A stretch of 64,000 bases of DNA from JBEEFP01 sp041166085 (GTDB lineage Bacteria > Actinomycetota > Acidimicrobiia > Acidimicrobiales > JAFATL01), in assembly GCA_041166085.1 (NCBI GenBank), contig JBEEFP010000044.1, positions 1 to 64,000 of the forward strand. The letters run 5' to 3'. The position numbers and the translations under genes are program-made. This document shows, piece by piece, positions 42,962 through 49,871 of the stretch. The number at the start of each line of letters is the position of its first letter. Within the stretch, counting starts at the first letter, position 1. Under the pieces are notes generated by a model, which searched no databases, was not told the DNA's origin, and worked only from the letters and a program-made list of their open reading frames with translations.

Positions 42962-43006
42962 TCTCGAGGAAATAGGGGCCGAAACTCGGCCCCTATTTCC
43001 TCGAGA
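42962..43006. terminator. Perfect 19-bp hairpin of the CTCGAG family
   Basis: Arms 42962-42980 and 42988-43006 pair perfectly around a GAAACTC loop. The stem TCTCGAGGAAATAGGGGCC is nearly identical to that at 17383. No T-tract; the next promoter (TAAGGT) begins only 2 nt later. Confidence 0.8.
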
Positions 43007-43008
43007 AA

Positions 43009-43014
43009 TAAGGT
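43009..43014 (+). promoter_or_regulatory. -10 element TAAGGT, leaderless promoter
   Basis: TAAGGT ends 6 nt before GTG 43021 and follows the hairpin directly. Confidence 0.5.
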
Positions 43015-43020
43015 GCGGGG

Positions 43021-44178
43021 GTGAGCACCGTCACCGACCCCGCCCTGGCCGACGAGCTGGTCGCCGCCGTGAGGACCTTCGTCACCAAGGAGGTGCTGCC
43101 CGTCGCGTCGGAGCTCGAGCACGACGACATCTACCCCGAGGACCTCGTCGAGCAGATGAAGGGCATGGGGCTGTTCGGCTGCAAGATCCCCGAGGAGTAC
43201 GGCGGCCTCGGCCTCGACACGCTCACCTACGCCCGCATGATCGAGGAGCTGTCGGCAGGGTGGATGTCGCTGTCGGGCGTCCTCAACACCCACACCATGG
43301 TGGCGACGCTCCTCAAGCTCCACGGCACGGACGCTCAGCGCAAGCGCCTGCTGCCCAAGCTGGCCACCGGCGAGGTCCGCGGCGCGCTGTCGCTCTCCGA
43401 ACCCGACGCCGGCAGTGACACCGCCGCATTGCGGTGCAAGGCCACGCCCGACGGCGACGAGTACGTCATCAACGGCACCAAGATGTGGGTCACCAACGGC
43501 GTGCGGGCCGGCGTCGTCGCTCTCGCCGCTCGCACCCCTGAGGGCATCACCTGCTTCATCATCGAGAAGGAGCCCGGGGACACCTTCGGGGGCATCGCGG
43601 TCAGCCAGACCATCGACAAGCTCGGCTACAAGGGCATCGAGACGGTCGAGATGTCCTACACCGACCACCGCGTGCCGGCCGACACGGTGTTGGGCGGTCC
43701 CGAGAACCTCGGCAAGGGTCGGCGCCAGATCCTCGGAGGCATGGAGCTGGGCCGCGTCAACATCGCTGCGCGCGCCGTCGGCGTGGCTCGCGCCGCCTTC
43801 GAGGCGGCCATCGCGTATGCGCAGCAGCGCGAGACCTTCGGCGTGCCCATCGCCAAGCACCAGGCCATCCAGTTCAAGCTGGCGGACATGGCGACGCGGC
43901 TCGAAGCAGCCCGCCTGCTCACTCACTCGGCGGCCAAGAAGCTGGACGACGGCGTGCGGGCCGACCTCGAAGCGGGGATGGCCAAGCTGTTCGCGTCGGA
44001 GGCCGCCCTCGAGAACGCCATCGAGGCCATGCGCATCCACGGGGGTTACGGCTACACGAAGGAGTTCCCTGTCGAGCGCTACTTCCGCGATGCGCCGCTC
44101 ATGATCATCGGTGAGGGCACCAACGAGATCCAACGGATCGTGATCGCCCGCAGCCTGCTCGAGCGGTACCCGATCTGA
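43021..44178 (+). CDS. Acyl-CoA dehydrogenase
   Basis: 385 residues, standard ACAD length. FAD/substrate motifs LSLSEPDAGSD and KMWVTNG, the RETFG segment and the C-terminal IIGEGTNEIQRIVIARSLL with the catalytic Glu of the medium/short-chain type are all present. It makes a trans-2-enoyl-CoA and passes electrons to ETF. Acyl specificity is not determinable. Its stop overlaps the proposed mobA start. Confidence 0.93.
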   Translation: MSTVTDPALADELVAAVRTFVTKEVLPVASELEHDDIYPEDLVEQMKGMGLFGCKIPEEYGGLGLDTLTYARMIEELSAGWMSLSGVLNTHTMVATLLKLHGTDAQRKRLLPKLATGEVRGALSLSEPDAGSDTAALRCKATPDGDEYVINGTKMWVTNGVRAGVVALAARTPEGITCFIIEKEPGDTFGGIAVSQTIDKLGYKGIETVEMSYTDHRVPADTVLGGPENLGKGRRQILGGMELGRVNIAARAVGVARAAFEAAIAYAQQRETFGVPIAKHQAIQFKLADMATRLEAARLLTHSAAKKLDDGVRADLEAGMAKLFASEAALENAIEAMRIHGGYGYTKEFPVERYFRDAPLMIIGEGTNEIQRIVIARSLLERYPI

Positions 44179-44780
44179 TCTTCGCCGGGGCCGTCCTCAC
44201 CGGTGGTCGCAGCACGCGCATGGGGCGCGACAAGGCGCTGCTCGAGGTCGATGGCAGGCCGATGGCCCGCATCGGGGCCGATGCGTTGTGGGAGGCGGGT
44301 GCGAGCGACGTCTTCGCTGTCGGTGGCGACGTGGTGGGGCTCGGGGCGGCCGGGATCCGTACCGTTCCCGACCGGTGGCCGGGGGAGGGCCCGCTGGGCG
44401 GCCTGGTGAGCGCACTCGACGCAGCCACCGCCGACGTCGTCGTCGTCCTCGCGTGTGACCTGCCCGTCATCACCGGCGAGGCGGTCACGGCCGTCCTCAG
44501 CGCCCTCGCTCCCGACAACAGGCGGGGGCCCGACGCCGCGGTGCCTGTCGTGGAAGGCCGCGACCAGCACCTCCTCGCCGCGTGGCGGCGCTCCACCGCG
44601 CTCGTCCATCTGCAGGCCGCTTTCGAGGCGGGAGAGCGGGCAATCTGGAGGGCGGTGAACGGGCTGACCGTGATTCCCGTCACACTCCGAGTGGCCGGTT
44701 GGGCGGCCGACGCAGACAACGCGAACGCGGAGGTTCTGCAGAGGCGGCGAGGGGTATACAGGGATCACCCCCCCGGTTGA
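44175..44780 (+). CDS. mobA: Molybdenum cofactor guanylyltransferase-like protein, CTG start
   Basis: 201 residues from CTG 44175. The nucleotide-binding signature AVLTGGRSTRMGRDKALLE starts 5 residues after this codon, and the first ATG (44220) falls inside it (the M of TRMGRDK), so ATG cannot be the real start. CTG overlaps the preceding TGA as CTGA, the same geometry as the GTGA overlaps elsewhere. VLACDLPVI follows. MobA adds GMP to molybdopterin for the bis-MGD cofactor; related cytidylyl/adenylyl transferases (MocA) share the fold. No molybdoenzyme gene is in the window. Confidence 0.8.
   Translation: MIFAGAVLTGGRSTRMGRDKALLEVDGRPMARIGADALWEAGASDVFAVGGDVVGLGAAGIRTVPDRWPGEGPLGGLVSALDAATADVVVVLACDLPVITGEAVTAVLSALAPDNRRGPDAAVPVVEGRDQHLLAAWRRSTALVHLQAAFEAGERAIWRAVNGLTVIPVTLRVAGWAADADNANAEVLQRRRGVYRDHPPG
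44733..44757 (+). promoter_or_regulatory. SigB/SigF-type promoter inside mobA
   Basis: GTTC, 15-nt spacer, GGGTAT (44752-44757) resembles the GTTT-N15-16-GGGTAT consensus for SigF/SigB-class sigma factors. It lies 65 nt upstream of a sigma gene of that class, suggesting autoregulation. Confidence 0.55.
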
Positions 44781-44821
44781 GCCGTCAGCCGCCACGTGCC
44801 TGAGGAAGGACCCGGCGGAAG

Positions 44822-45601
44822 ATGCCAGACCAGACGGCTGCTGCACCCGGCAACGGCGTGCGAGCTCGGATCGAAGAGAAGCACCGGGTGTTCAGCGTCA
44901 CCCGCGAGCGGGCGTTGCGCGACGAGCTGGTCGAGGCCCACCTCGGCCTGGCTCGGCAAGTCGCACGGCGGTTTGCCAACCGCGGCGAGGCGATGGACGA
45001 CCTCGTGCAGGTGGCGACGATGGCGCTGCTCAAGGCCCTGGACCGCTACGACCCCGACCGAGGCGTGCGCTTCTCCACCTACGCCACATCGTCGATGACC
45101 GGTGAGCTCAAGCGCCACTTCCGCGACCACGCCTGGGCCATCCGGGTGCCCCGCTCCATCCAGGAGCTGCACCTGGCGACCAACGAGGCGGTCGAGACGC
45201 TGCGGCACGAGCTCGGGCGGTCGCCGACCATCCCCGAGATCGCGTCATACCTCGGCGAGCGCGAGGAGGAAGTGCTGCTGGCCGTGGAGGCGGGTCGCGC
45301 CTATCGGACGCAGTCGCTCGACGCTCCCGTCCCCGGCGAACAACGCACCTTCGAGATCGGGGACGACGACCCCGGTTTCGACGGTGCCGACCGCCGTCAT
45401 GACCTGTCGCCCCTCCTGTCGCGGCTTCCCAAGCGGGAACGGCGCATCCTGCAGATGCGTTTCGTGGAGGGGCTCACGCAGTCCGAGATCGCCGACCGTG
45501 TCGGCCTCAGCCAGATGCACGTGTCCCGGCTGCTGTCACGCAGCTTGGCCGAGCTCCGTGCTCTCGCGGCCGAGGATGCGAGCGTGGCCCAGCTCGCCTG
45601 A
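44822..45601 (+). CDS. SigB/SigF/SigG-family RNA polymerase sigma factor
   Basis: 259 residues with region 2 (MDDLVQVATMALLKALDRYDP, GVRFSTYATSSMTGELKRHFRD), region 3 (SIQELHLATNEAVETLRHELGRSPTIPEIA) and region 4 (LPKRERRILQMRFVEGLTQSEIADRVGLSQMHVSR). Group 3 factors like this direct general stress or developmental genes and are usually controlled by anti-sigma factors; none is adjacent. GGCGGAAG lies just before ATG 44822. Confidence 0.92.
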   Translation: MPDQTAAAPGNGVRARIEEKHRVFSVTRERALRDELVEAHLGLARQVARRFANRGEAMDDLVQVATMALLKALDRYDPDRGVRFSTYATSSMTGELKRHFRDHAWAIRVPRSIQELHLATNEAVETLRHELGRSPTIPEIASYLGEREEEVLLAVEAGRAYRTQSLDAPVPGEQRTFEIGDDDPGFDGADRRHDLSPLLSRLPKRERRILQMRFVEGLTQSEIADRVGLSQMHVSRLLSRSLAELRALAAEDASVAQLA

Positions 45602-45630
45602 ACGCCGCCAGCCCGGCCAACTCCGTGGAG

Positions 45631-46068
45631 CTACAGATGAACGGCGCGCCGGAACCGGTCGGCCAAGTCGGCCGACGTCTCGGGGTCGAGTGCCTCGGCC
45701 AGCAGCGGGAGGGCGGCGGACTCCTCGTCGGCCATGTGATTGCGAACGTCGCGCCCGAGTGCGTGCACGGCGGCCGTGAAGCCGGCAGCGTCGAGGTTGG
45801 AAGCAATGGCGTCGATCCGGTCCGCCACCTCACGATGCTCGGCCGCGCACGCCTCGGTCAGGACGCCGCTGTCCTCTACCAGGCGCCTGACCACCGGGAA
45901 CAGCACCGCCTCTTCCGCGTCTGCAGTCGCGTGTACGACGCCGGCCAGCTCGGCGAGCCGGTTGGCGCGATCGACGGCGGTCGCGCCCTCGAGGGCGGCG
46001 AGTCGGGCCGCAACCGCTTGGTGGGCGGCCGTCAACGCTCCGACGAGCGGGCCCGTGTCCACCTGCAC
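45631..46068 (-). CDS. Hemerythrin HHE-domain protein
   Basis: 145 residues, four-helix bundle with candidate iron ligands His in AAHQAV, HATADAEEAVLFP, EHREV and HMADEES. HHE proteins bind a di-iron centre and handle O2, NO or iron. The GTG start at 46068 lies 3 nt after the dienelactone hydrolase stop, so the two are co-transcribed. It converges with the sigma gene. Confidence 0.85.
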   Translation of the reverse strand: MQVDTGPLVGALTAAHQAVAARLAALEGATAVDRANRLAELAGVVHATADAEEAVLFPVVRRLVEDSGVLTEACAAEHREVADRIDAIASNLDAAGFTAAVHALGRDVRNHMADEESAALPLLAEALDPETSADLADRFRRAVHL

Positions 46069-46071
46069 TAG

Positions 46072-46788
46072 CTACCCGTCCAGGTGATCGGCGAACCAGG
46101 CAAGGGTTCGTCGCCACCCGTCACCGGCGGCATCGGCGTTGAAGGCGGGGCGCTGATCGCAGTGGAACCCATGCTCTGCGTCGGGGTAGCGCACGACGTC
46201 GGTGTCGACCGGTGCCGCCCGCATCGCCTCGCGCAGCTGCTCGACGTCGGCGGGCGGGATGGACTCGTCCTTGTCGCCGAACAGACCGAGCCACGGCGTC
46301 TGCAGGCCCGGCGCCTCGCCGACGAGGGCGGGGAACTGCGGGAAGCGGGCCGTCACGATGCCGCCGCCGTAGAAGCCGACGGCCGCGCCCAGGGCGCGGC
46401 GGGCCGCGACCAGGAACGTCACCCGTCCGCCCATGCAAAAGCCCACAATGCCGACGCGTGCGGCCGGGAAGCCCTCCTTCTCGAGGGCGGTGAGGGTGGC
46501 GTCGACGTCGTCGAGCAGCTTGTCGTCGTCGAGGCCCGCGAAGAGGGGCAGCACCTTGGAGAAGTCGTCGTAGGGCGCGGTCCCGCCGCCGGCACGGTGG
46601 AAGATGTGCGGAGCGACGGAGTGGTAGCCCTCGGCCGCGAAGCGGCGGGTGACGTCCTGGATGTGCTCGTTGACGCCGAACGCCTCTTGTATGACGATCA
46701 CCGCCCCCTTGGGGTCGCCGTCGGGCGCGGCCCGGTACACCGGCATGGGTCCATCCGGCGTGTCCAACTCGAATGTCGTCGTGTCCAT
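46072..46788 (-). CDS. Dienelactone hydrolase family protein
   Basis: 238 residues, alpha/beta hydrolase. Catalytic triad matches DLH: Cys in GFCMGG, Asp in FGDKDESIP and His in AEHGFHCD. The N-terminal VIVIQEAFGVN is typical. It hydrolyses dienelactone or related esters; no aromatic pathway is nearby, so the natural substrate is unknown. ATG 46788 is 8 nt after TAGTGT, whose TAG is the stop codon of the upstream YihY gene. Confidence 0.9.
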   Translation of the reverse strand: MDTTTFELDTPDGPMPVYRAAPDGDPKGAVIVIQEAFGVNEHIQDVTRRFAAEGYHSVAPHIFHRAGGGTAPYDDFSKVLPLFAGLDDDKLLDDVDATLTALEKEGFPAARVGIVGFCMGGRVTFLVAARRALGAAVGFYGGGIVTARFPQFPALVGEAPGLQTPWLGLFGDKDESIPPADVEQLREAMRAAPVDTDVVRYPDAEHGFHCDQRPAFNADAAGDGWRRTLAWFADHLDG

Positions 46789-46796
46789 GGCCCAGG

Positions 46797-46802
46797 ACAC
46801 TA
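46797..46802 (-). promoter_or_regulatory. -10 element TAGTGT (minus) overlapping a stop codon
   Basis: TAGTGT on the minus strand ends 8 nt before ATG 46788; its first three bases are the TAG of the YihY gene. Confidence 0.45.
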
Positions 46803-47753
46803 CGGCTCGAAGGAGACCTCCACGGTCTCCTCGGGTCGCCGCTCCTCCTGCTTGGCGATGTCGGTGAGCGTGCGCCGATCGGACTCGGTCAGCGGTGGTT
46901 GGAGGAGACTTCTCGGCCACAGGCGCCGCGTCCGCACCACGTTGAACTCCGCGCAGTACAACGTCAGCTGGGCGCCGAGGGAAAGCCACGACAGCAGGCC
47001 GAGCACCACTGCGAAGAAGCCGTAGACCTGGGTGGCGTTCCTGAGCTGGTGGGCGACGAGATAGCCGCCGATGGTCTGCAGCACCTGCCAGGCGACGCCG
47101 GCGGCGACCGCACCAGGGAGCAGGTCGCGCGTCGCGATCGTCCTCGAAGTCAGCACGCGGAACGCGATCACGAACAGACCCACGTTGACGACGCCGGACG
47201 CGAGGAGGTTGGCGACGCGAAACGCGGTGGTGTGCGACGACAGCTGGCTCAGGCCCGAGAGGAAGCTGGTGGCGAGCACCCCGATGCCCAAGGCGAAGAG
47301 GAACATGAGGCCGTGGACGAGCCGGGGGATGAAGCCCGGGCGGATCACGCCCGGCACGTTCCACACCTGGTTCATGGCGTGCTGGGCCGCCTGGGTGACC
47401 CCGAGTCCGCCCCACGCCAACCCGAACAGGGCGATGGCGAGGGCCAAGCCGCTGGCCCGCAGGGAATGGATGTTCTTCTGGATCTGGTCGCCGATGATCG
47501 GGAACTGGGCGAGGGCGGAGTGCAGCACCGTCTCCTCGAACTTGGCATGGCGGCCGAGCACGAACCCGAAGATCGTCACCATGAGCAGCAGCAGCGGGAA
47601 CAGCGAGAGGATCCCGTAGTAGGCGAGCAGGCCGGCGAGGGCGCCGCCGCGGTCGTCGCCGAACTTCTTCACGACCGCGAAGGGGAACCCGATCCACCCG
47701 TGCCGCTGCTGGTAGCGGTCGACCCTCCGCAGGACACTCTCGACCGGGTTCAC
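46800..47753 (-). CDS. YihY/BrkB family inner-membrane protein
   Basis: 317 residues with six hydrophobic spans. ALAGLLAYYGILSLFPLLLL, FGLAWGGLGVTQAAQHAMNQVW and GLLSWLSLGAQLTLYCAEFN are family landmarks. Function is unclear (once named RNase BN in error; transport has been proposed). A charged C-terminal tail of about 45 residues follows. GTG 47753 lies 7 nt after TAGCAC. Confidence 0.88.
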   Translation of the reverse strand: MNPVESVLRRVDRYQQRHGWIGFPFAVVKKFGDDRGGALAGLLAYYGILSLFPLLLLMVTIFGFVLGRHAKFEETVLHSALAQFPIIGDQIQKNIHSLRASGLALAIALFGLAWGGLGVTQAAQHAMNQVWNVPGVIRPGFIPRLVHGLMFLFALGIGVLATSFLSGLSQLSSHTTAFRVANLLASGVVNVGLFVIAFRVLTSRTIATRDLLPGAVAAGVAWQVLQTIGGYLVAHQLRNATQVYGFFAVVLGLLSWLSLGAQLTLYCAEFNVVRTRRLWPRSLLQPPLTESDRRTLTDIAKQEERRPEETVEVSFEP

Positions 47754-47760
47754 GCGAAGA

Positions 47761-47766
47761 GTGCTA
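47761..47766 (-). promoter_or_regulatory. -10-like TAGCAC (minus)
   Basis: TAGCAC(T) on the minus strand ends 7 nt before GTG 47753, overlapping the stop of a small upstream open frame. Confidence 0.35.
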
Positions 47767-47895
47767 CCCCCGCGGGGCAGGCGCCGAACGATGTCGTCGC
47801 GTCGTCCGGGCCGCCGCTCCCCAATGGCCGAATGCGAGCGCGGCGAGGGCCGAGACCAGACACCAACTGGTGAGGAGCAGCAGCACGAGCATCAC
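47764..47895 (-). CDS. Possible 43-residue single-span membrane protein
   Basis: From GTG 47895 (ATG at 47892) the frame encodes MLVLLLLTSWCLVSALAALA, one hydrophobic span, then a strongly basic tail ending at TAG. Hydrophobic-then-basic is the usual plan of small Nin-Cout-inverted or signal-anchored peptides, but the ribosome-binding site is weak and no homologue is known to me. Confidence 0.3.
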   Translation of the reverse strand: MMLVLLLLTSWCLVSALAALAFGHWGAAARTTRRHRSAPAPRG

Positions 47896-48201
47896 GGCGA
47901 TGCCCGCCGACTCGACGCTCCACTGGGCGCAGCCACTCGATCGTCCACGACGTTGCCTCCGGTCTGTTGCAGAGGACCCAACGTCACCGGGGACTCGAGT
48001 GACATCGTCTCGTGCTGACGCACGACGCCGACGTCAACAGGGTACCCCGCTGGGAGTGGCTCGTGGCCCCGACCGGGCGCTGCGCCGTGCGTGCGGCCGC
48101 TTGGGTGGCGTGCCGAAGGCGGGGGCGATGGGTAGCGTCCATGCCCTGAGCCCCCACCGACCACGGCCGCGCGGGGGTGCGACCCCCGTGCCCACACGAA
48201 C
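47896..48201. other. Intergenic region without a convincing gene
   Basis: 306 bp between divergent genes. Several open frames run through it on both strands but none has a ribosome-binding site, -10 spacing or recognisable protein. TAGCGT at about 48133 and GGTACC at 48041 are possible -10 elements for the plus-strand gene at 48202, giving leaders of 60-150 nt. I see no hairpin or riboswitch. Confidence 0.4.
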
Positions 48202-49866
48202 GTGATCTCCACGCCACCGCTCCGCGAGCTCGCCGTCGAGGCGGCCGAACCCGTGCCTGCGCTCAGGGGCTGGTACGGGCCTGCGTTGGCCCCCCACGCC
48301 CTGGCGCCGCTCTGCGCGGCCGCCGGCGCCCTCCTCGTGTGGCGGTTGGGTGTCCGTGGTGTCGACGTCCCGGCCCAGGTCTACCGGCTCGAGCTGTTCC
48401 GGTCGTCGGGATGGGTGGTGTGGGATGTGGGCTGGTACGGCGGCCACTACGTCCCGTCCTACTCGTTGCTGTTCCCACCGCTCGCCCGGGCGCTGGGGAT
48501 CTACGGCGTGGGGGCGTGCAGTGCCGCCGCCGCGACCTGGGCGTTCCACCGACTGGCGCTGGCGCGCTGGGGTCGCCCGGCCCAACTCGGCACCGCGCTG
48601 TTCGCGGCGGGCACGGTCGTCCCGGTCGCCATCGGACAGTTGCCGTTCCTCCTCGGCGAGGCGCTCGGCCTGCTGGCCCTGCTGGCCGTGTCGAGACACC
48701 GCCGCGTGCTCGCGGTCGCACTGGCCCTCCTCGCATCGCTGGCGAGCCCCGTCGCCGGCGCCTTCCTCGGTCTGGCGGCCATCGCGCTGGTCATGGCCCG
48801 TTCGGAGGCGAGGTGGTTCCACGCGACGGTCGCCGCCGCCGCGGTCGCGCCCGCCGCGGTCTCGGGCGTGTTCGACGCCCAGCCGGGCCGCTTCCCCTTC
48901 TACGCGGGCCAGCTGCTGGCCATCCTCGGACTGGCCGCGGCGCTGATCCTGCGGGTGCCGGCCAACGAGCGTGTCCTTCGCCGAGGGATCGCGCTCTACG
49001 CCTGCGCGGCCGTCGTCGTGTTCGCGGTCCCGAATCCGATGGGCGGGAACATGGGACGCCTGGCCGCGACCTTCGCTCCGGCCATCGCGCTGATCATCGC
49101 GAGGGCGTACCGGCTCCGGCTGGTCGCGCTGCTCGTCGTGCCGGCGTTGATCTGGCAGTGGGCTCCGGTCGCGGGCGCGGCCGTACGCGGGGCACATGAC
49201 GCGTCGGGCCAGGCTGCGTACTTCGCTCCTGTGCTGCAGCGCCTGGCCAGCGACCCGCATCAGGGGCGACTCGAGATCCCGTTCACCCGCGCGCATTGGG
49301 AGGCGGCGTACGTGGCCCCGCACGTTCCGCTGGCACGGGGGTGGGAGCGGCAGACCGACCTCGCCGTCAACGGGCTGTTCTACGAGCGCGGTGCGCTGAC
49401 CCCTGAGAGCTACCGGACCTGGCTGGAGGCGAGCGGCGTCAGGTGGGTGGCGCTGCCTGACGTCCCTCTCGACTACTCGGCCCGCGCAGAGGCCGCCCTC
49501 ATCACGTCGGGGCTCGATTACCTCCGGCCCGTCTGGCACAACGCCCACTGGCGGATCTGGGAGGTGCGCGGGTCGCCTGGCCTGGTGAGCGGTCCCGTCC
49601 GGCTGATGTCGGTCGGCCCCGACCGCTTCGTCGTGGACGCGAACCGCCCCGGCACCGGCCTCATTCGCCTGCGGTACACGCCCGCTTGGTACGTGCGGTC
49701 CGGTGCCGCGTGCGTGCGCCCGTCGACAGACGGGTGGACCGAACTGGTCGTGACGGCGGCCGGCCGTATCGATGTCGGCGTGTCCACCTTGCCCACCGTG
49801 GACCGGGAGCAGTGTCCCGTCTCGGCGTCCGGCGTGTCGACGGCAGCATCCCGGCCCGGCCGCTGA
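48202..49866 (+). CDS. GT-C-like integral membrane protein
   Basis: 554 residues. About 10-11 hydrophobic spans (35-355) followed by an extracytoplasmic beta-rich domain (about 365-554). The first exported loop holds WDVGWYGGHYVPSYSLLFPP with an acidic residue after span 1, as in GT-C polyprenyl-phosphate-dependent glycosyltransferases, and the C-terminal domain resembles those of arabinofuranosyl/mannosyl transferases. Sequence alone does not prove this. It lies 5 nt upstream of the AlkP-type membrane protein, so they form a two-gene envelope unit. The GTG start is uncertain, lacking a clear ribosome-binding site. Confidence 0.6.
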   Translation: MISTPPLRELAVEAAEPVPALRGWYGPALAPHALAPLCAAAGALLVWRLGVRGVDVPAQVYRLELFRSSGWVVWDVGWYGGHYVPSYSLLFPPLARALGIYGVGACSAAAATWAFHRLALARWGRPAQLGTALFAAGTVVPVAIGQLPFLLGEALGLLALLAVSRHRRVLAVALALLASLASPVAGAFLGLAAIALVMARSEARWFHATVAAAAVAPAAVSGVFDAQPGRFPFYAGQLLAILGLAAALILRVPANERVLRRGIALYACAAVVVFAVPNPMGGNMGRLAATFAPAIALIIARAYRLRLVALLVVPALIWQWAPVAGAAVRGAHDASGQAAYFAPVLQRLASDPHQGRLEIPFTRAHWEAAYVAPHVPLARGWERQTDLAVNGLFYERGALTPESYRTWLEASGVRWVALPDVPLDYSARAEAALITSGLDYLRPVWHNAHWRIWEVRGSPGLVSGPVRLMSVGPDRFVVDANRPGTGLIRLRYTPAWYVRSGAACVRPSTDGWTELVVTAAGRIDVGVSTLPTVDREQCPVSASGVSTAASRPGR

Positions 49867-49871
49867 GCGCG

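Noticed and set aside
40129..42975. 948-codon plus-strand frame across the Mcd-like and methyltransferase genes
   Set aside because: Covers two well-supported minus-strand genes and has no recognisable protein.
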